The notes under the pieces: generated by a model
Told to the model about the DNA's origin: nothing
The model's database searches: none
The model's input: the letters and a program-made list of their open reading frames with translations, nothing else
In this document: in pieces, positions 60,476 to 64,000 of the stretch
Layout of the letters: every line of letters starts with the position of its first letter
Numbering within the stretch: the first letter of the stretch is position 1
Assembly: GCF_000015665.1 (NCBI RefSeq)
Contig: NC_008817.1
Location: 496,001 to 560,000 of the forward strand
Length of the DNA stretch: 64,000 bases
Direction of reading: 5' to 3'
Source of the DNA: Prochlorococcus marinus str. MIT 9515
Lineage (GTDB): Bacteria > Cyanobacteriota > Cyanobacteriia > PCC-6307 > Cyanobiaceae
Program-made: the position numbers and the translations under genes

Positions 60476-60559
60476 AGATCATAGAAGAATTGTTATTAAT
60501 AATCTATACAAATATGGTGCAGAATTGGCTCTTATTTCAAATTTCTAAATAATTATAAA

Positions 60560-60952
60560 TTAATCTAAGTATGCGACACAATCTATTTCAATTAAAACGC
60601 CTTTAGGTAAAGAAGAAACTTCAACACAAGCTCTTGCTGGGGGGTTCTTTACCTTAAAGAAGTCACTATATATTTCATTGACAGTTTTAAAATTTTTTAA
60701 ATCAGTTAGATATATAGTTGTTTTAATAACATCTTCCGCTGTGGCTCCTCCGGAATTAAGAACAGCTAGAAGATTTTTTAAAACTTGAGTAGTCTCCTTT
60801 TCGATATTCCCAAGGCAATTTATTTCATTTGAAACTGGATCAATAGCAATTTGACCAGAACAATAAATAAAATTTCCTGCTTTTATAGCTTGGTTATAAG
60901 GACCAACTGGGTCTGGGGCATTAGAAGTCTTAATTACTTTTGATGAGGACAT
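60560..60952 (-). CDS. ridA: RidA/YjgF family reactive imine deaminase
   Basis: A 130-residue trimeric protein that hydrolyses reactive enamines and imines made by PLP enzymes. SNAPDPVGPYNQAIKAGNFIYCSGQIAIDP, TTQVLKNLLAVLNSGGATAEDVIKTTIYLTDL and PPARACVEVSSLPKGVLIEIDCVA with the conserved Arg are the family blocks. gloB lies 24 bases away, upstream on the same strand. Confidence 0.94.
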   Translation of the reverse strand: MSSSKVIKTSNAPDPVGPYNQAIKAGNFIYCSGQIAIDPVSNEINCLGNIEKETTQVLKNLLAVLNSGGATAEDVIKTTIYLTDLKNFKTVNEIYSDFFKVKNPPARACVEVSSLPKGVLIEIDCVAYLD

Positions 60953-60976
60953 TTGATGAAAGATGTTTCTATAAAT

Positions 60977-61717
60977 TTAAACCCATGTATCTTTATTTGC
61001 TCTTAAGTAAGAAAATCTTTTTAAATTATCTGCTCTTAAAAACAGATTAATTATCAACTCTTCTTCGAGTAGAAATGGAATTGTAAGTTCTTTTAACGCA
61101 ATTTTCTTTTCAACTTCAATTAGTTTATTTTTTATATTTTCGTTTTCAGGTTCAAGATCTAAGGCCCATAAAAGATTTGACTTTGTATACTCATGAGCAC
61201 AGTAAATAGTGGTGTTTTTAGGTAATGACTTTATTTTTTTAAGTGAGTTATACATTTGTTTGTAAGTTCCTTCAAATATTCTTCCACATCCAGCTGAAAA
61301 TAACGTATCACCAATAAAAAGAATTGGAACTTTATTATGAATGTAGAAAGCCAGGTGTGATCTTGTATGCCCTATTACTTCTATCACGTGAACTTCCTCG
61401 TCTAATAATTTTAACTTGTCTCCATCTTTGACAGATAAATTTTGAAATGGTATTCGATCTTTTTCTTTTGCTGAAGCTATAACTTTAACCTTAGGCCATT
61501 CTTTTATAAGTTCTCTTGTCCCTCCAATATGATCGTGGTGATGATGTGTTTGTAAAATAGCTTTTAAATAAAGATTATGGGTTTTTAGGTATTCTATTAC
61601 AGGTTGAGAAAGGGCAGGATCAATTACTACTGCTGAATTATTCTTTCTCCATAACCATATGACATTATCACTGAGAACTCTAATTCCAATTATTGTTTGC
61701 TCTTTATTAAATTCCAT
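60977..61717 (-). CDS. gloB: Hydroxyacylglutathione hydrolase (glyoxalase II)
   Basis: A 246-residue metallo-beta-lactamase-fold enzyme. [18 protein letters not shown] supplies the zinc ligands, followed by [34 protein letters not shown] and [16 protein letters not shown]. It finishes methylglyoxal detoxification by cleaving S-lactoylglutathione. It probably shares a transcript with ridA. Confidence 0.93.
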   Translation of the reverse strand: MEFNKEQTIIGIRVLSDNVIWLWRKNNSAVVIDPALSQPVIEYLKTHNLYLKAILQTHHHHDHIGGTRELIKEWPKVKVIASAKEKDRIPFQNLSVKDGDKLKLLDEEVHVIEVIGHTRSHLAFYIHNKVPILFIGDTLFSAGCGRIFEGTYKQMYNSLKKIKSLPKNTTIYCAHEYTKSNLLWALDLEPENENIKNKLIEVEKKIALKELTIPFLLEEELIINLFLRADNLKRFSYLRANKDTWV

Positions 61718-61756
61718 TATTACCTTAGAATTAAAAGATTGCGTAAAAATTGATCT

Positions 61757-62395
61757 ATGATTACTATAGCTTTACCCAAAGGAGCTCTGTTAGAGGATTC
61801 AATTTCAATTTTTAAAAAAGCAGGATTGAACTTCTCTGATGCATTATTAGAGAATAATAGATCATTAACTATTGAATCAGAATGTAAACGAGCAAAGGCC
61901 TTATTGGTAAGAAATGGAGACGTTCCCGTTTATGTAAGTTACGGACAAGCTGATTTAGGAATCGTAGGATATGACGTATTACAGGAGTCAGAATTAAAAG
62001 TAGCTAAGTTACTTGATTTAGAGTTTGGTGGATGTCATATGTCTCTTGCAGTAAAAAATACTAGTAATTATTCAAAACCGACCGATCTTCCCGCTAATTG
62101 TAAAGTGGCAAGTAAATTTACAAAAACGGCAAGGGCCTATTTTGATGACTTAAATATACCCGTTGAGATTGTCCATTTAACTGGGTCAGTCGAGCTTGGT
62201 CCTATTACGGGGATGGCTGAAGCTATTGTTGATTTGGTCGCAACAGGCAAGACTCTTAAAGAAAACGGTTTAAGTAAAATTGATGATCTTTTTTATTCAA
62301 CTGCAAGGTTAATTGCCAATCCTCTCTCTATTAGATTAGATAGCAATCCTCTCCGAGATGTGATTTTATCAATAGAATCTTTTAAAGGTACATAG
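61757..62395 (+). CDS. hisG: ATP phosphoribosyltransferase, short form
   Basis: A 212-residue catalytic subunit for the first step of histidine synthesis. [34 protein letters not shown], and the PRPP-binding [28 protein letters not shown] are diagnostic. It lacks the C-terminal regulatory domain of long forms, so it should work with a separate HisZ protein encoded elsewhere. An ABC exporter gene begins 13 bases after its stop. Confidence 0.95.
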   Translation: MITIALPKGALLEDSISIFKKAGLNFSDALLENNRSLTIESECKRAKALLVRNGDVPVYVSYGQADLGIVGYDVLQESELKVAKLLDLEFGGCHMSLAVKNTSNYSKPTDLPANCKVASKFTKTARAYFDDLNIPVEIVHLTGSVELGPITGMAEAIVDLVATGKTLKENGLSKIDDLFYSTARLIANPLSIRLDSNPLRDVILSIESFKGT

Positions 62396-62408
62396 CATAT
62401 TTAAATAA

Positions 62409-64000
62409 ATGTTTTTGAATGATTTTAATAGAATCAAAAAATTAGGTAGATATTTAACTAAAGATAAGAAAACAATTTATCTTATTTTAATAGTCTTATT
62501 ACCTGTTTCTTTTGCAGGAGCAATTCAACCATTATTGGTTGGTCAAGCGATAACAATATTAAAAAATGAGAGTACAGATGTTTGGTTAGGCAAAACCTTC
62601 TTTGGTCAATCTATAAATTTAATTATTATTACCTTGTTCATAACGGTTCTATTTAGATTGGTTTTGCAGGGCTATCAATCCTATAATATTCAATCCGTTG
62701 GACAGAGATTGACAGCGAGGATTAGAAGAGAGCTTTTCGAACATTCTATTTCTCTTTCTCTGAAGTATCACGATAAAATGCCTGTTGGTAAATTGCTAAC
62801 AAGACTTACCAATGATGTAGATGCTTTGGCAGAAGTTTTTGGCAGCGGGGCGGTTGGAGTTATTGCTGATTTTGTAAGTCTTATAGTTATTTCATTAACA
62901 ATGCTTTCGATAGATAAAGGGCTCGCAATGTTGCTTCTTTTAACTCAAATTCCGGTTTCCTATTTTATTATTTGGCTTCAAAAACGCTACAGAAAAGCAA
63001 ATTATCAAGTGAGAGAGGAGTTATCTCAACTTAACTCTGACTTTCAAGAGAACCTTCAAGGATTAGAAGTCGTTCAAATGTTTAGGAGAGGATTTTTTAA
63101 TAGCAGGAAATTTTCTAATACAGGTATTGCATATCAAAAAGCAGTAAACGGGACCATTTTTTATGATAGTAGTATATCTGCTTTTATAGAATGGATATCT
63201 CTTGCTGCAGTATCTTTGGTTTTAGCTGTAGGAGGGTATCTAGTAACTTCGGGTAATATTGGATTAGGAACATTAACAACTTTTATTCTTTACTCCCAAA
63301 GACTCTTCGAACCCTTAAGACAATTAGCAGAAAGATTTACTCAGATACAAGGAGGACTTACTGCTGTAGAGAGAATAAATGAATTATTAGATGAAGAAAT
63401 TGAGATTAAAGACACATTTTCTTCTAAACAAATCTCAAAGGGTATTTTAAATAAGAATTATAAATTTAAAGGGAAGATTGAATTTCGTAATGTAAATTTC
63501 TTCTACAAAGAAGGTGAACATGTAATAAAAGATTTATCTTTTTTAGTTAATCCTGGAGAACATGTTGCTTTTGTTGGTCCAACTGGTTCTGGAAAATCAA
63601 CCATCATAAGATTACTTTGCAGACTCTATGAGCCTCAAGATGGCGAGATTTTAATTGATGATGTAAACATTAAAGATATACCAATAGCAAGACTTAGAAA
63701 TATGCTTGGGGTTGTGCTCCAAGATACTTTTATTTTTAGTGGTGATGTTGCCGATAACATAAAATTAAATAACGAAATAAATAATCAAGACTTAGAAAAT
63801 ATTTGTAAAGAGTTGGGTTTAGATACTTTATTAAAAAAGTTGCCTAATGGATTGAATACTTATCTTAGGGAGAGAGGGGGTAATCTTTCATCTGGAGAAA
63901 GACAACTTCTTTCAGTAGCAAGAGTAGCTATAAGAAATCCAATCATTTTGATAATGGATGAAGCTACGGCCTTTATGGATCCTTCCACAGAAGCAACTTT
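62409..64000 (+). CDS. ABC exporter, membrane plus ATPase domain, 3' end cut
   Basis: An open frame from ATG 62409 to the window edge gives about 530 residues. The first half has six hydrophobic segments (starting YLILIVLLPVSFAGAIQPLLVG). The second half is the ATPase: Walker A GPTGSGKST, Q-loop VVLQDTFIFSGDVADN, signature LSSGERQLLSVARVAI and Walker B ILIMDEATAFMDPSTEAT. This is the fused exporter type (MsbA/MdlB/multidrug class); the substrate may be lipid or drug. The last 60 or so residues are missing. Confidence 0.9.
   Translation, partial: MFLNDFNRIKKLGRYLTKDKKTIYLILIVLLPVSFAGAIQPLLVGQAITILKNESTDVWLGKTFFGQSINLIIITLFITVLFRLVLQGYQSYNIQSVGQRLTARIRRELFEHSISLSLKYHDKMPVGKLLTRLTNDVDALAEVFGSGAVGVIADFVSLIVISLTMLSIDKGLAMLLLLTQIPVSYFIIWLQKRYRKANYQVREELSQLNSDFQENLQGLEVVQMFRRGFFNSRKFSNTGIAYQKAVNGTIFYDSSISAFIEWISLAAVSLVLAVGGYLVTSGNIGLGTLTTFILYSQRLFEPLRQLAERFTQIQGGLTAVERINELLDEEIEIKDTFSSKQISKGILNKNYKFKGKIEFRNVNFFYKEGEHVIKDLSFLVNPGEHVAFVGPTGSGKSTIIRLLCRLYEPQDGEILIDDVNIKDIPIARLRNMLGVVLQDTFIFSGDVADNIKLNNEINNQDLENICKELGLDTLLKKLPNGLNTYLRERGGNLSSGERQLLSVARVAIRNPIILIMDEATAFMDPSTEAT

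Overview
The window is a gene-dense, AT-rich chromosome segment of a marine picocyanobacterium, most likely Prochlorococcus of a high-light clade. Supporting signs are a cso-type alpha-carboxysome operon with form IA Rubisco, both protochlorophyllide reductases (por and chlLNB), psaM and psb27, a ferrochelatase ending in a chlorophyll-binding-like helix, an ado/aar hydrocarbon pair very close to the Prochlorococcus versions, short spacers, frequent TTG starts and few Shine-Dalgarno sequences. No rRNA, tRNA, CRISPR array or insertion sequence was found. I cannot name the strain.

Positions 1-13960: the 5' end of a YjbQ-family gene, an M32 carboxypeptidase, a complete family I pyrophosphatase, hemC, the principal sigma factor gene, priA, a TPR-DUF3153 membrane protein, argB, a DUF2854 gene, a cyanobacterial SSB, cobK, cutA, a PfkB kinase and purA. 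Positions 14042-25090: psb27, proS, two small unknown genes, a second pyrophosphatase with an altered metal-binding motif, an ArsC/Spx-like gene, lepB, a probably inactive dihydroorotase homologue, a tandem histidine phosphatase, a CPBP protease, and a membrane-protein/ftsI pair that resembles ftsL-ftsI. Positions 25181-37112: transaldolase, a geranylgeranyl-reductase-like flavoprotein with frr, pyrH and cobO, a solitary tyrosine recombinase, hemH, ilvB, a secreted unknown, a PgeF-like protein, a Tab2 homologue and an S1 protein.

Positions 37176-45492: a creatininase-family gene, then ado (aldehyde deformylating oxygenase) and aar (acyl-ACP reductase), followed tightly by accA and a short-chain dehydrogenase. 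These link acetyl-CoA carboxylation, fatty acid synthesis and alkane formation. After them come folE, trpF, an S2P-like protease, a lipoate/octanoate transferase-like gene and psaM. Positions 45576-50909 hold light-dependent por facing the dark-operative chlN-chlB-chlL cluster.

Positions 51066-60475 are the carbon-fixation region: csoS1D, then csoS1-rbcL-rbcS-csoS2-csoSCA-csoS4A-csoS4B and an acRAF-like Rubisco assembly factor, with an unidentified small gene at each side. The spacer before csoS1 carries a perfect 19-bp palindrome that contains a LysR-type T-N11-A pattern. Spacers inside the operon carry clear hairpins, including a strong terminator-like one between rbcS and csoS2 that may set the ratio of Rubisco to shell proteins. 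The window ends with ridA, a glyoxalase II, short-form hisG and the 5' part of an ABC exporter gene.

The most unusual signals are a 14-bp word, TTGAACATTCCACA, found twice before csoS1 and once inverted before priA; the D-to-A change in the second pyrophosphatase; the degenerate dihydroorotase; the FtsL-like protein; and the recombinase with Tyr in place of a catalytic His.
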